Position numbers and translations under genes: made by a program
Assembly: GCF_001699815.1 (NCBI RefSeq)
Contig: NZ_MCGB01000057.1
Coordinates: 62,001-126,000 of the forward strand
Length of the DNA stretch: 64,000 nucleotides
Direction of reading: 5' to 3'
Origin: Ralstonia pickettii
Lineage (GTDB): Bacteria; Pseudomonadota; Gammaproteobacteria; Burkholderiales; Burkholderiaceae
Notes under the pieces: generated by a model
The model's database searches: none
Told to the model about the DNA's origin: nothing
Seen by the model: the letters and a program-made list of their open reading frames with translations, nothing else
Shown here: positions 46,963-55,370 of the stretch, piece by piece
Layout: every line of letters starts with the position of its first letter
How positions within the stretch are numbered: the stretch's first letter is position 1

Positions 46963-49900
46963 ATGAAGAGATTCGATGCTGGCGAGACGACCGGCACGGC
47001 GCAGGAGACACAGCAGACAACGGGGCAGCCCTACGTCGGCCGCCCGATGCAGCGCGTCGAAGATGCAGCCATCCTTACGGGCCGCGGTCGCTATGCCGAC
47101 GACCTCGGCGTAAAGCCCGGCACCCTCCACGCCGCCATACTTCGCTCGCCACACGCGCACGCCGAACTCGGTGTGATTGACTTCGCCGCCGCGCTGAAGG
47201 CGCCGGGGGTTCGCGCGGTGCTGACCGGGGCCGACCTGCCAGCCTGGTCCAAGCCCTTCGTGGTGGGCGTCAAAGCGCCGATGGAGCAATGGGCACTGGC
47301 AATGGACCGCGTGCGATACGTCGGTGAGCCAGTCGCCGTGGTCGTGGCTGAGAGCCGTGCCTTGGCCGAGGACGCACTCGACCTTGTGCGGGTGGATTAC
47401 CGTGTGCTGCCACCCGTGGTGTCAATCGAAGCCGCAATAGCCGACGCCGCGCCCCAACTGCACAGCGGCCTGGGTAGCAACGTCGCCAGCGATCGTCATT
47501 TCCGCTACGGTGACCCGGAGGCGGCGTTTGCCACCGCACCGCATCGCGTTTCGCTGACTGCGCACTACCCGCGCAACACATGTACGCCCATCGAGTGCGG
47601 CGTGGTCATTGCCGAGCATCTGCCGGGTAACGAGGGCTACCAGGTCACCTCGAACTTCATGGGGCCGTTCTCGCTGCACGCCGTGATGGCGATGGCCCTG
47701 CAGGTGTCGGCCAACCATCTCCGCCACATCGCTCCCCGCGATTCCGGGGGCAGCTTCGGCGTGAAGCAGGCCGTATTCCCCTACGTGGTCTTGATGTGCC
47801 TCGCCTCGCGCAAGGCCGGCGCGCCAGTGAAATGGGTGGAGGACAGACTCGAACACCTGAGTGCATCGACCTCGGCCACCGCGCGGCTGTCCACCATCGA
47901 AGCTGCCGTCGAAGCGGATGGCCGGATCGTCGCTCTTGATTACGATCAGCTCGAAGACTGCGGTGGCTACCTGCGCGCGCCGGAGCCCGCGACCTTCTAC
48001 CGGATGCACGGTGTACTGACGGGCGCTTACGCGATTCCCAACCTGCGCGTGCGCAACCGCGTTGTGCTAACCAACAAGACGCCCACCGGCCTCGTACGCG
48101 GCTTCGGCGGACCGCAGGTGTATTTCGCGCTTGAGCGGCTCGTGCAGCGGATCTCGATCGAACTCAACCTCGATCCGCTCGACGTCTACCGCCGTAACTT
48201 CGTTCCGACCAACGCCTTTCCCTATCGTGCTGCAGCCGGCGCGCTGCTCGATTCCGGCAACTACCAACTGGCGATGTCTCGCGCGCTGGAAACAGGCGCC
48301 TACGACGAACTGAAGCGCCGCCGTGACATCGCGCGGGCCGAAGGGCGGCTCTACGGCATCGGCTTTGCGGCGATTGTCGAGCCCTCGGTATCGAACATGG
48401 GCTACATCACGACGGCCACGCCGGCCGAGGCGCGCCGCAAGGCCGGTCCGAAGAACGGCGCCATTGCAAGCGCCACGGTCAGTGTCGACCTGCTAGGCGG
48501 TGTGGTGGTGACGATTGCGTCCACGCCCGCCGGGCAGGGCCATATGACTGTCTGTGCGCAGGTCGTGGCCGACGTGCTTGGCATCGACCCGGCCGAGGTC
48601 ATCGTCAATGTCGAATTCGATACCCACAAAGACGCATGGTCGGTGGCCGCCGGCAATTATTCCAGCCGGTTTGCGGGAGCGGTGGCCGGCACCGTCCATC
48701 TGGCCGCAACACGCGTTCGCGACAAGCTGGCGCGCATCGTGGCCTCGCATCTCGACTGCGATTCAGCCGAACTGATCTTCGCCGAGGGGCGCATCACGCG
48801 CAGAGATGCCCCCGAGACTGCCGTGGTGTTTGCCCGCGCTGCGAGCAATGCGCCGCACTGGTCGCCGCAATTGCTGCCTGCCGGTGAGGAACCGGGCCTG
48901 CGCGAAACCGTGTTCTGGTCACCGCCCAACCTTGACGCACCGGACGAGCAGGACCGTATCAACACGTCCGCATGCTATGGCTTTGCGTTCGACCTGTGCG
49001 GCCTGGAAATCGACCGTGCCACCGGCCGTGTGCGCATTGACCGCTACGTGACAGCGCACGACGCCGGCAAGCTGCTCAACCCTGCGCTCGCCGACGGCCA
49101 GATTCGCGGCGCGTTCGCGCAAGGGCTGGGCGCAGCACTGATGGAGGAGTTCCGCTACGGCCCTGATGGCAGCTTCCAGTCCGGCACGTTGGCGGACTAC
49201 CTGTTGCCCACAACGTGCGAGGTGCCCGATCCGATCATCGTGCATCTGGAGACACCGAGTCCGTTCACGCCGCTCGGGGCCAAGGGGCTCGGCGAAGGCA
49301 ACAACATGAGCACGCCGCCATGTATCGCCAACGCTGTAGCCGACGCCCTCGGAGTGCGGGATATCCGGTTGCCTCTGACGCCAGCCAAGGTCATGGCGAT
49401 GATCGGTCTCGAAGACCCCCCGCCATCGCGCCTCGAACTGGCGGAAACGGCAACGGCTGCCGCCACCGGAGGCAAAGAAAGGTCCAAGGGCGCAAAGGCT
49501 CTGAGTGCACGCGGAACGGTTGATTTGGATGCACCGCCCGAGGCCGTATTCGCTGTCCTACTCGACCCGCAAGCCCTGGCCCAGGTCGTACCTGGTTGCC
49601 ACGTGTTGGAGCCGATCGGAGACAACCGCTACCGCGCCGACGTGACCGTAGGGGTGGGCATGATCAAAGCGCGCTACGAAGCCGAGATTGCGCTGTCCGA
49701 CCTGGAACCCCCGCACCGGCTGCGACTGTCGGGGGCCGGCCTGTCGTCGCTTGGCAGCGCACGTGGCTCGGGCATGGTCGAACTGGCGCCGCACGAGGGT
49801 GGCACTCGTCTCACGTACGACTATGAGGCCGAGGTATCCGGCAAGGTCGCAGCGGTCGGCGGCCGCATGCTTGAAGGCGCGGCCAAAGTGGTGCTGCGCC

Positions 49901-49998
49901 AGTTGTTTGAATCCCTGGGCCGGCAAGCGGGCGGCAAGCCAGTACGCAAACCAGGTTGGATCGCGCGGCTGCTCGCGCTTTTTGGAGCCCGGCGATGA
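46963..49998 (+). CDS. hmfA: Molybdenum hydroxylase large subunit with fused CoxG-like domain (HmfA-like)
   Basis: A 1011-residue protein. Residues about 25-800 are a xanthine-dehydrogenase-family molybdopterin subunit: RPMQRVEDAAILTGRGRYAD, LVRGFGGPQVYFALERL, GQGHMTVCAQVVADVLGID and the GLGEGN loop with the conserved catalytic Glu near 776. The CO-dehydrogenase active-site Cys motif (AYxCSFR) is absent, so it is not a CO oxidase. Residues about 845-990 are an SRPBCC/CoxG-like domain (LDAPPEAVFAVLLDPQALAQ, then VVPGCHVLE). The order large-FAD-2Fe2S-acyl-CoA synthetase matches hmfABCD, so furoyl-CoA dehydrogenase is the best guess; other heteroaromatic hydroxylases are possible. Confidence 0.72.
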   Translation: MKRFDAGETTGTAQETQQTTGQPYVGRPMQRVEDAAILTGRGRYADDLGVKPGTLHAAILRSPHAHAELGVIDFAAALKAPGVRAVLTGADLPAWSKPFVVGVKAPMEQWALAMDRVRYVGEPVAVVVAESRALAEDALDLVRVDYRVLPPVVSIEAAIADAAPQLHSGLGSNVASDRHFRYGDPEAAFATAPHRVSLTAHYPRNTCTPIECGVVIAEHLPGNEGYQVTSNFMGPFSLHAVMAMALQVSANHLRHIAPRDSGGSFGVKQAVFPYVVLMCLASRKAGAPVKWVEDRLEHLSASTSATARLSTIEAAVEADGRIVALDYDQLEDCGGYLRAPEPATFYRMHGVLTGAYAIPNLRVRNRVVLTNKTPTGLVRGFGGPQVYFALERLVQRISIELNLDPLDVYRRNFVPTNAFPYRAAAGALLDSGNYQLAMSRALETGAYDELKRRRDIARAEGRLYGIGFAAIVEPSVSNMGYITTATPAEARRKAGPKNGAIASATVSVDLLGGVVVTIASTPAGQGHMTVCAQVVADVLGIDPAEVIVNVEFDTHKDAWSVAAGNYSSRFAGAVAGTVHLAATRVRDKLARIVASHLDCDSAELIFAEGRITRRDAPETAVVFARAASNAPHWSPQLLPAGEEPGLRETVFWSPPNLDAPDEQDRINTSACYGFAFDLCGLEIDRATGRVRIDRYVTAHDAGKLLNPALADGQIRGAFAQGLGAALMEEFRYGPDGSFQSGTLADYLLPTTCEVPDPIIVHLETPSPFTPLGAKGLGEGNNMSTPPCIANAVADALGVRDIRLPLTPAKVMAMIGLEDPPPSRLELAETATAAATGGKERSKGAKALSARGTVDLDAPPEAVFAVLLDPQALAQVVPGCHVLEPIGDNRYRADVTVGVGMIKARYEAEIALSDLEPPHRLRLSGAGLSSLGSARGSGMVELAPHEGGTRLTYDYEAEVSGKVAAVGGRMLEGAAKVVLRQLFESLGRQAGGKPVRKPGWIARLLALFGARR

Positions 49999-50810
49999 AA
50001 CCCCCCGCCTTTGACTATCTGCGCGCAGAGTCCACGCAGCATGCGCTGGAAGCGCTCGCCCATGCAGGTGAAGACGCCCGTGTACTTGCCGGAGGCCAGT
50101 CGCTGATGGCCGTACTGAACATGCGCCTCGCGCAGCCGCAACTGCTGGTCGATATCTCTCGCACGCATGACCTGAACGCCGTGCGAGTCGAAGACGGCCA
50201 CCTGGAAGTAAGCGCTGCGGCCACACAGGGCAACGTGGAGTGGCGTCCGTCGCTCGCCAACGAGGTGCCGCTGCTGGCGCTGGCTTTCCCGCACATCTCG
50301 CATTTCCAGATTCGCAACCGCGGCACGGTGTGCGGCTCCATTGCCCACGCCGACCCGAGCGCCGAGCTGCCACTGGTGCTCACTGCGCTCGACGGACAAG
50401 TGGTGCTGCGTTCGCTGCGCCGCCGCCGCGTGATGCAGGCCACCGATTTCTTTCAGGGAATGCTGATGACCGCACGCGAGCCTGACGAGCTGGTGGAAGC
50501 CGTGCGCTTCCCGTTGCGGCAGCCCGGTGCGCGCTACGGCTTCACTGAGTTCTCGGCCCGCCATGGGGACTTTGCCCTGGTGGCGTGCGCGGCCATCGTC
50601 ACCGACGATGCCATCGCCCTTGCCGTGGGCGGAGTAGCAGACCGGCCGATGCTCGAGCGTTGGCCGCGCCTGCACGGCAAGGCACTTACGGAGGCCATCA
50701 ACGATTTCAGTTGGAAATTGGGCGCGCAAGACGACGCCCATGTCAGCGCGCAGTACCGCCGCCACCTCGTGCGGCAACTGGGCATGCGCGCAATCGAGGA
50801 GGCAAGATGA
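49995..50810 (+). CDS. hmfB: Molybdenum hydroxylase FAD subunit (CoxM/HmfB-like)
   Basis: A 271-residue FAD-binding subunit of a xanthine-dehydrogenase-type enzyme. It begins KPPAFDYLRAESTQHALEAL, with the FAD loops VLAGGQSLMAVLNMRL and RNRGTVCGSIAHADPSAELP; the C-terminal CO-dehydrogenase flavoprotein domain is about 170-271. It carries electrons from the 2Fe-2S subunit to an acceptor. Its start overlaps the large-subunit stop (ATGA), so it is translationally coupled. Confidence 0.75.
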   Translation: MKPPAFDYLRAESTQHALEALAHAGEDARVLAGGQSLMAVLNMRLAQPQLLVDISRTHDLNAVRVEDGHLEVSAAATQGNVEWRPSLANEVPLLALAFPHISHFQIRNRGTVCGSIAHADPSAELPLVLTALDGQVVLRSLRRRRVMQATDFFQGMLMTAREPDELVEAVRFPLRQPGARYGFTEFSARHGDFALVACAAIVTDDAIALAVGGVADRPMLERWPRLHGKALTEAINDFSWKLGAQDDAHVSAQYRRHLVRQLGMRAIEEAR

Positions 50811-51382
50811 GTAAAACCAAGAAAGGCGGCGCGCCTTCCAGTGCGCTTTCTGTGATGCGGCGACAGGAGCACCACCGCATCGCCCTGACATTGAACGGCA
50901 GCGCGCGTACCGGCCTGTGTGCGCCGCGCGAGTTGCTATCCGACTTCCTGCGCCATGAGCTCGGCGCCACCGGCACCCACGTTGGTTGTGAGCATGGCGT
51001 ATGCGGTGCGTGCACGGTGCGTGTGGACGGCGTGGCTTCCCGCTCCTGCCTGATGCTGGCCGTGCAGGCGGACGGTCGTGCAGTCGACACCGTCGAAGGC
51101 CTCGCCACGCACGAAGGTTTGAGCGATTTACAGGAGGCTTTCCGCCGCCATCACGCCCTGCAATGCGGCTTCTGCACGGCAGGCATCCTGATGTCGTGCG
51201 CAGACTATCTGGAGCGCGTGCCCGAGCCGACTGAGGCGCAAGTGCGCGAGATGTTGTCCGGTCATCTGTGCCGCTGTACCGGCTACACACCGATCGTTGC
51301 CGCCGTCCTTGACGTCGCCGCCAGCCGCGCAGGGGCACGCCCGATTTCAGCGCCGGTTTCCGAGGAGACCAGCAATGCTTGA
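50807..51382 (+). CDS. hmfC: Molybdenum hydroxylase 2Fe-2S subunit (CoxS/HmfC-like)
   Basis: A 191-residue iron-sulfur subunit. The plant-ferredoxin-type cluster ligands are in GCEHGVCGACTV with Cys in SCLML, and the second cluster in LQCGFCTAGILMSC with HLCRCTGYTPI. About 25 extra residues at the N-terminus and 20 at the C-terminus exceed the usual length. It overlaps the FAD subunit stop as ATGA and its own 3' end overlaps the synthetase gene by 8 nt, so four genes form a tightly coupled operon. Confidence 0.78.
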   Translation: MSKTKKGGAPSSALSVMRRQEHHRIALTLNGSARTGLCAPRELLSDFLRHELGATGTHVGCEHGVCGACTVRVDGVASRSCLMLAVQADGRAVDTVEGLATHEGLSDLQEAFRRHHALQCGFCTAGILMSCADYLERVPEPTEAQVREMLSGHLCRCTGYTPIVAAVLDVAASRAGARPISAPVSEETSNA

Positions 51383-52793
51383 TCTCGGCCGCACATTCCT
51401 GCAGAGCGTGGAGCGCAGCCCCCACGCTCTCGCCATAGTCGACGGGGACCTGAAACTATCCTATGCGCAATGGCTAACGCGCATCCAGAGCGTGGCCGCA
51501 GGCCTGCTTGACCTTGGCCTGCGCCCTGGCGAACGCCTGCTTGCCATCCTGCAGAACCGCTGGGAGATGGCGACCCTTCACTGGGCTTGCCAGTTCACCG
51601 GGATCGTCATCGTCCCGCTGAATTGGCGCGCCAAGCCGGACGAGCTCGACTATTGCGTACGTGACGCAGACGCAAAAGCACTGATCTTCGAGCCAGTCAG
51701 TGCAGACGCCGTTCTCGGCAGTCCCGCTGCGCTGAAAATCCTCCGCATCGCACTGGACGGCGCACCACACTCTTCGCTGTCATTTGACACCCTGATGGGC
51801 GCCGCGCCGCGGCCAGACAGCGTCCTGCCCGAAGCTGATGACGTCTCGCTCATGTTGTACACCTCGGGCACAACTGGACGGCCAAAGGGCGTGCCCCGCC
51901 GCCACAGGCAGGAGCGCGCTGCTGCGTTGGCGCACGTCGCTCAGAACCTGTACCGGCGAGGCGAGCGTACGCTCGGGGTGATGCCGCTGTATCACACGAT
52001 GGGCGTGCGCTCCTTGCTGGCGATGGCACTGGTGGACGGTCTTTTCGTCTGCGTGCGGCGCTGGAGTCCGTCTCAGACGCTGCAAGCTATCGCTGATCAT
52101 CGCGTGAGCTGTCTCTACCTCGTCCCCACGCTCTACCACGACCTGCTGGCCGATCCGGGCTTTGACGCGTTACGCGTGCGCTCAGTCACCAAGCTCGGCT
52201 TCGCCGGTGCCGCCATGAATGATGGTCTGCTGAAGCGGCTGGAGCAGGCGTTCCACCCAGAGCTGTTCGTTAACCACTACGGCTCGTCCGAGGTCTACAC
52301 GTTCAGTGTCGAACAGCGCGCGGCGGGCAAGCCTGGCAGCGCGGGTCGCGCTGGGTTCAATACACGACTGCGCCTAGTCCGCTTGGACACCAACTCGCCG
52401 GATGCGGTGGTGGCCCCTGGCGAAGAAGGGCAGATCATCGTCGAACTGCGCGGCGACGAAGCCTTTGAGGGGTACTGGAATCGCGACGATGCCAACGCGA
52501 AGTCCCTGCGCCAGGGCTGGTACTTCACCGGTGACACCGGCTACTTCGACGCAGAGGGGGATCTATTCGTCAGTGGCCGCGTGGACGACATGATCATCAG
52601 CGGAGGCGAGAACATCTCGCCTGCTGATATCGAGTCGGTCCTCTCCCTGCACCCTGCCGTGGATGAGGTCGCCGTAGCCGGTTTGCCGGACCCGCGCTGG
52701 GGCCAAAAAGTCGTCGCTTTCGTCAAGCCGCACGACGACGTAGAGCAGCGAGGAAAATCATCATGCCAGCAGACAAGCTCGGTCAGTACATGA
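51375..52793 (+). pseudogene. 3'-truncated acyl-CoA synthetase (HmfD-like)
   Basis: A 472-residue acyl-adenylate-forming enzyme with the P-loop LMLYTSGTTGRPKGV, the YGSSEVYTF adenylation motif and the hinge region TGDTGYFDAEGDLFVSGRVD. It runs as a normal synthetase to about residue 455 (KVVAFVKPHDD) and then changes abruptly to 17 unrelated residues and a stop. The C-terminal lid domain of about 60-90 residues, with the catalytic Lys, is missing, so the thioester-forming step should fail. In hmf operons hmfD (furoyl-CoA synthetase) and hmfE follow; hmfE is absent here. Foreign DNA begins near 52745. Confidence 0.75.
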
Positions 52794-52942
52794 CGAGCCC
52801 AGAGTTTCTCAGGCGAGCCAACGAAGCCGTGGCTAGAGCGGTGCGCGAACTGGAGGCAAAGGGCATCAAGCCCGTCTATGTCACGCGCCAGCGCCTAGAC
52901 TCGTCCCACACAAACAAATCTGGCGGCAAAGAACAGCAATGA
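52763..52942 (+). CDS. Small hypothetical protein, first of a coupled pair
   Basis: A 59-residue hydrophilic, mainly helical protein (MPADKLGQYMTSPEFLRRAN, then EAVARAVRELEAKGIKPVYV). A GAGGAAA ribosome site lies upstream of ATG. It begins inside the altered 3' end of the synthetase gene, just after the junction, and its stop overlaps the next ORF's start as ATGA. The coupled small-gene layout and position suggest a mobile-element accessory pair; no toxin or antitoxin family was recognised. Confidence 0.55.
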   Translation: MPADKLGQYMTSPEFLRRANEAVARAVRELEAKGIKPVYVTRQRLDSSHTNKSGGKEQQ

Positions 52943-53196
52943 GCAATCTCGACAATGGAGCAGCGCTTGGCCGGGCATTCGCAGCCGAACGAAACGCTCG
53001 CGACTGGAAGACCTACGCGATGGAACTGGAGCGCCAGCTTCGTACGAGTCAAGCCAACACAGCAGGCATGGAAGCCCTGAAAGATGCCGCGATCAAAGAG
53101 CTGACAAGACTCGACCCGACAAACTATCTGCACATCCAGCAGAACCGTCAGCGCATTTTTGATTCAGGGTTCACCCCCATCATCAGCGGCTTGTAA
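52939..53196 (+). CDS. Small hypothetical protein, second of a coupled pair
   Basis: An 85-residue, mostly helical and possibly coiled-coil protein (ERNARDWKTYAMELERQLRT). Its ATG overlaps the preceding stop (ATGA), and a strong terminator follows at 53215. Codon use is less GC3-biased than in the flanking core genes, consistent with acquisition. The function is not recognised. Confidence 0.5.
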   Translation: MSNLDNGAALGRAFAAERNARDWKTYAMELERQLRTSQANTAGMEALKDAAIKELTRLDPTNYLHIQQNRQRIFDSGFTPIISGL

Positions 53197-53214
53197 CCAC
53201 ACTGCATCGAGAAT

Positions 53215-53244
53215 GAAGAAGCCCGCATTGCGGGCTTCTTCTTT
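53215..53244 (+). terminator. Terminator after the small ORF pair
   Basis: GAAGAAGCCCGC pairs with GCGGGCTTCTTC (12 bp, 3-nt loop), followed by TTT. It closes the two-gene unit. Confidence 0.85.
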
Positions 53245-53245
53245 G

Positions 53246-53581
53246 GGTGTCCGCATTCTCTGGTTGATGCCCTCGTTGCACGCTGCAACGCAAGATTCGA
53301 GAAATCAAAAACACGATTTCACCGCAGGGTTGGCCGTCTCAGTTCGACCCAAAGCAGCCGCTGACAACAACGCAACGAGGGAATCTACCCCGTGGTCAGC
53401 TGGAGGCCCTGTTCGAGGAGGTGCGTTCTAGAATCAATCAACATGGGCGGCGTTGTGCAACCATCCCCATCCTCACCAGCGTTTCCCAAACGCGCGGTTT
53501 ATCGTTCCAAATTACCGCGATAGCATTCGGAGGGAATCTCTAGAGTACGCAAATCGCACACGCTGCCCCAGAGATTTGCTC
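53246..53581. other. Interval before gamma-carbonic anhydrase, possible coding remnant
   Basis: No gene with a start codon. A plus-strand frame open from about 53267 to a stop near 53543 reads coherently in its middle (TLQRKIREIKNTISPQGWPS, then NLPRGQLEALFEEVRSRINQ) but lacks a start and family match. It may be the 3' remnant of a displaced gene. The last 60 bp would hold the promoter of the anhydrase. Confidence 0.3.
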
Positions 53582-54106
53582 ATGCCTCTGTACCGCCTTT
53601 CCGAACACGCCCCGCAGATTGCGGTCACCACATTTGTCGCGGCCGAAGCTACGATCATCGGCCACGCCGCGCTTGCCGAACACGTAAGCATCTGGCCCGG
53701 CGCCGTGGTGCGCGCCGACAACGAGCCGATCGTCATCGGTGCGGGCAGCAACGTTCAGGAAGGTGCGGTGCTGCATACAGACCCGGGCTGCCCCCTGCAG
53801 ATCGGCAGCAACGTGACGGTGGGCCATCAAGCCATGCTGCATGGCTGCACGATCGGCGATGGCGCACTCATCGGCATTCAAGCCGTGGTGCTGAACAACG
53901 CCGTCATTGGCGAGGATTCATTGGTGGCGGCCGGTGCACTGGTCACGGAGGGCAAGACGTTTCCGCCGCGCTCGCTCATTCTAGGATCGCCTGCCAAGGC
54001 GGTGCGCGAGCTGAGCGACGACGAAGTCCGCAACCTGCGCGCCAACGCTCTGAGCTACGTCGAACGGGCCGCCACCTACCGCCGTGAGTTGACCCGGCTC
54101 GACTGA
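53582..54106 (+). CDS. Gamma-class carbonic anhydrase-like protein
   Basis: A 174-residue left-handed beta-helix protein with hexapeptide repeats through residues 20-130. The three metal-binding histidines of the gamma class are in place (VLHTDPG and VGHQAMLHG). It probably hydrates CO2 or serves as a YrdA/PaaY-type thioesterase-like protein; the two cannot be told apart by sequence alone. ATG 53582 gives the usual short N-terminus. Confidence 0.85.
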   Translation: MPLYRLSEHAPQIAVTTFVAAEATIIGHAALAEHVSIWPGAVVRADNEPIVIGAGSNVQEGAVLHTDPGCPLQIGSNVTVGHQAMLHGCTIGDGALIGIQAVVLNNAVIGEDSLVAAGALVTEGKTFPPRSLILGSPAKAVRELSDDEVRNLRANALSYVERAATYRRELTRLD

Positions 54107-54227
54107 GCTTTCCCCAAAGTCCCGCATTTTTTCTGCTCCACGCAGCCCAGCGCTGCGTGGGGATTCAACACGTCCGCCAACAAGCCGCGTGCTTGCCGGA
54201 CATCACAACAACCAAGATGGAGGAGAT

Positions 54228-55283
54228 ATGCATCAATTCACACGGCACCTGCTAGCGGCGGCTGCCGTAAGCCTGGTTGCCCCGGTGGCGCTGGCGCAGT
54301 CGAGCGTCACGCTCTATGGCCTGGTCGACACGGGCATCGAATACGTCAGCCATGCCGGCGCCAACGGCTCGGGGAGCGTGTATCGCGTGTCGCCTGGCAA
54401 TGTCACCGGTTCGCGCTGGGGCTTACGCGGCAAGGAAGACCTGGGTGGTGGCCTGAATGCGGTGTTCGTGCTGGAAAGCGGTTTCAACAGCGACACGGGT
54501 GTGTCCGGCCAGGGTGGCCGCCTGTTCGGGCGGCAGGCTTACGTGGGCATCGAAGGCCGGTTCGGCCTGATCTCGTTCGGGCGGCAGATCAACACGTTCT
54601 ACGACCTGTTCGTGCCGTTCGACCCCGTGCGCTATACGAGCTACAGCCTGCTCTCGCAGGACAGCCAGTTTGCCAACCGCGCCGACAACGCCATCAAGTA
54701 CACCGGCAACTTCGGCAACCTGACACTCACGGCCATGTACAGCGCCGGGTACGACGCCACGATCGCCAACGGTGGTGAAGTCCCAGGCGCGCCGCGCGTT
54801 GGGCAGGAGATCAGCACTGGCGTGACCTACACGATCGGGCAGATCGGCATGATCGCCGCGTACGACCAGCGGCGCGGCACCTCGCTTGCCACGCAGGACA
54901 TCATTGAGCGCCGCTACGCAACGGGCCTCGTGTGGAACTCGGGGCCCTATACGGTGACGGCAGGCTATCGCTACCAGCAAGGCGCGCTGACGCAGCCGTC
55001 GCTGCACGCCAACCTGTATTGGCTGGGCGGGTCTTATACCATCACGCCGGCGCTGACGTTGCGTGCGGGGGTATATCGCAGCACGGTGCGTAACTCGCCC
55101 AACGGCGCAACGAGCTATGCGGTGTCGACGCTCTACAGCCTGTCCAAGCGCACCGACCTGTATGTCAACGCCTCATACATGAACAACAAGGGGGCATCCA
55201 CACTGGGCGTGGTCAATGCGACGACGGCAGCTCCGGGTGTCAGCCAGACGGGCGTGGTGGCCGGCATCAAGCACATCTTCTAA
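54228..55283 (+). CDS. Outer-membrane porin, Burkholderia/Ralstonia type
   Basis: A 351-residue precursor. The signal peptide of about 22 residues ends VALAQ, followed by SSVTLYGLVDTGIEYVSH, the characteristic first beta-strand of Gram-negative porin family 4 (OmpC/Omp38-like) in Burkholderiales. RWGLRGKEDLGGGLNAVFVL and the terminal strand ending in Phe (VVAGIKHIF) complete a 16-stranded barrel. GGAG lies 4 nt before ATG. It likely forms trimeric channels for small anions and solutes. Its neighbours suggest a link with organic-acid uptake, but this is inference. Confidence 0.92.
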   Translation: MHQFTRHLLAAAAVSLVAPVALAQSSVTLYGLVDTGIEYVSHAGANGSGSVYRVSPGNVTGSRWGLRGKEDLGGGLNAVFVLESGFNSDTGVSGQGGRLFGRQAYVGIEGRFGLISFGRQINTFYDLFVPFDPVRYTSYSLLSQDSQFANRADNAIKYTGNFGNLTLTAMYSAGYDATIANGGEVPGAPRVGQEISTGVTYTIGQIGMIAAYDQRRGTSLATQDIIERRYATGLVWNSGPYTVTAGYRYQQGALTQPSLHANLYWLGGSYTITPALTLRAGVYRSTVRNSPNGATSYAVSTLYSLSKRTDLYVNASYMNNKGASTLGVVNATTAAPGVSQTGVVAGIKHIF

Positions 55284-55290
55284 GCGTGTG

Positions 55291-55349
55291 GAGGCTGCGG
55301 TCGATTCGGCCGCAGCCTCATGAAAAAAGGGCAGCTTCGGCTGCCCTTT
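55291..55349. terminator. Double hairpin terminator between porin and CoA-transferase
   Basis: The stem GAGGCTGCGG/CCGCAGCCTC (55291-55319) is followed by AAAGGGCAGC-TTCG-GCTGCCCTTT (55326-55349). The second has A and T tracts on both sides and works for the convergent genes. Confidence 0.88.
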
Positions 55350-55370
55350 CCTATTGCGCACTCCGGTGCC

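Noticed and set aside
46963-49998. Carbon monoxide dehydrogenase large subunit
   Set aside because: The CO-dehydrogenase active-site Cys motif is absent and an acyl-CoA synthetase follows, so a heteroaromatic hydroxylase is more likely.
54138-54160. Hairpin CCACGCAGC/GCTGCGTGG between the carbonic anhydrase and porin genes as a terminator
   Set aside because: No T-tract follows the stem on either strand; it may be structural or a factor-dependent site, but is not supported as an intrinsic terminator.
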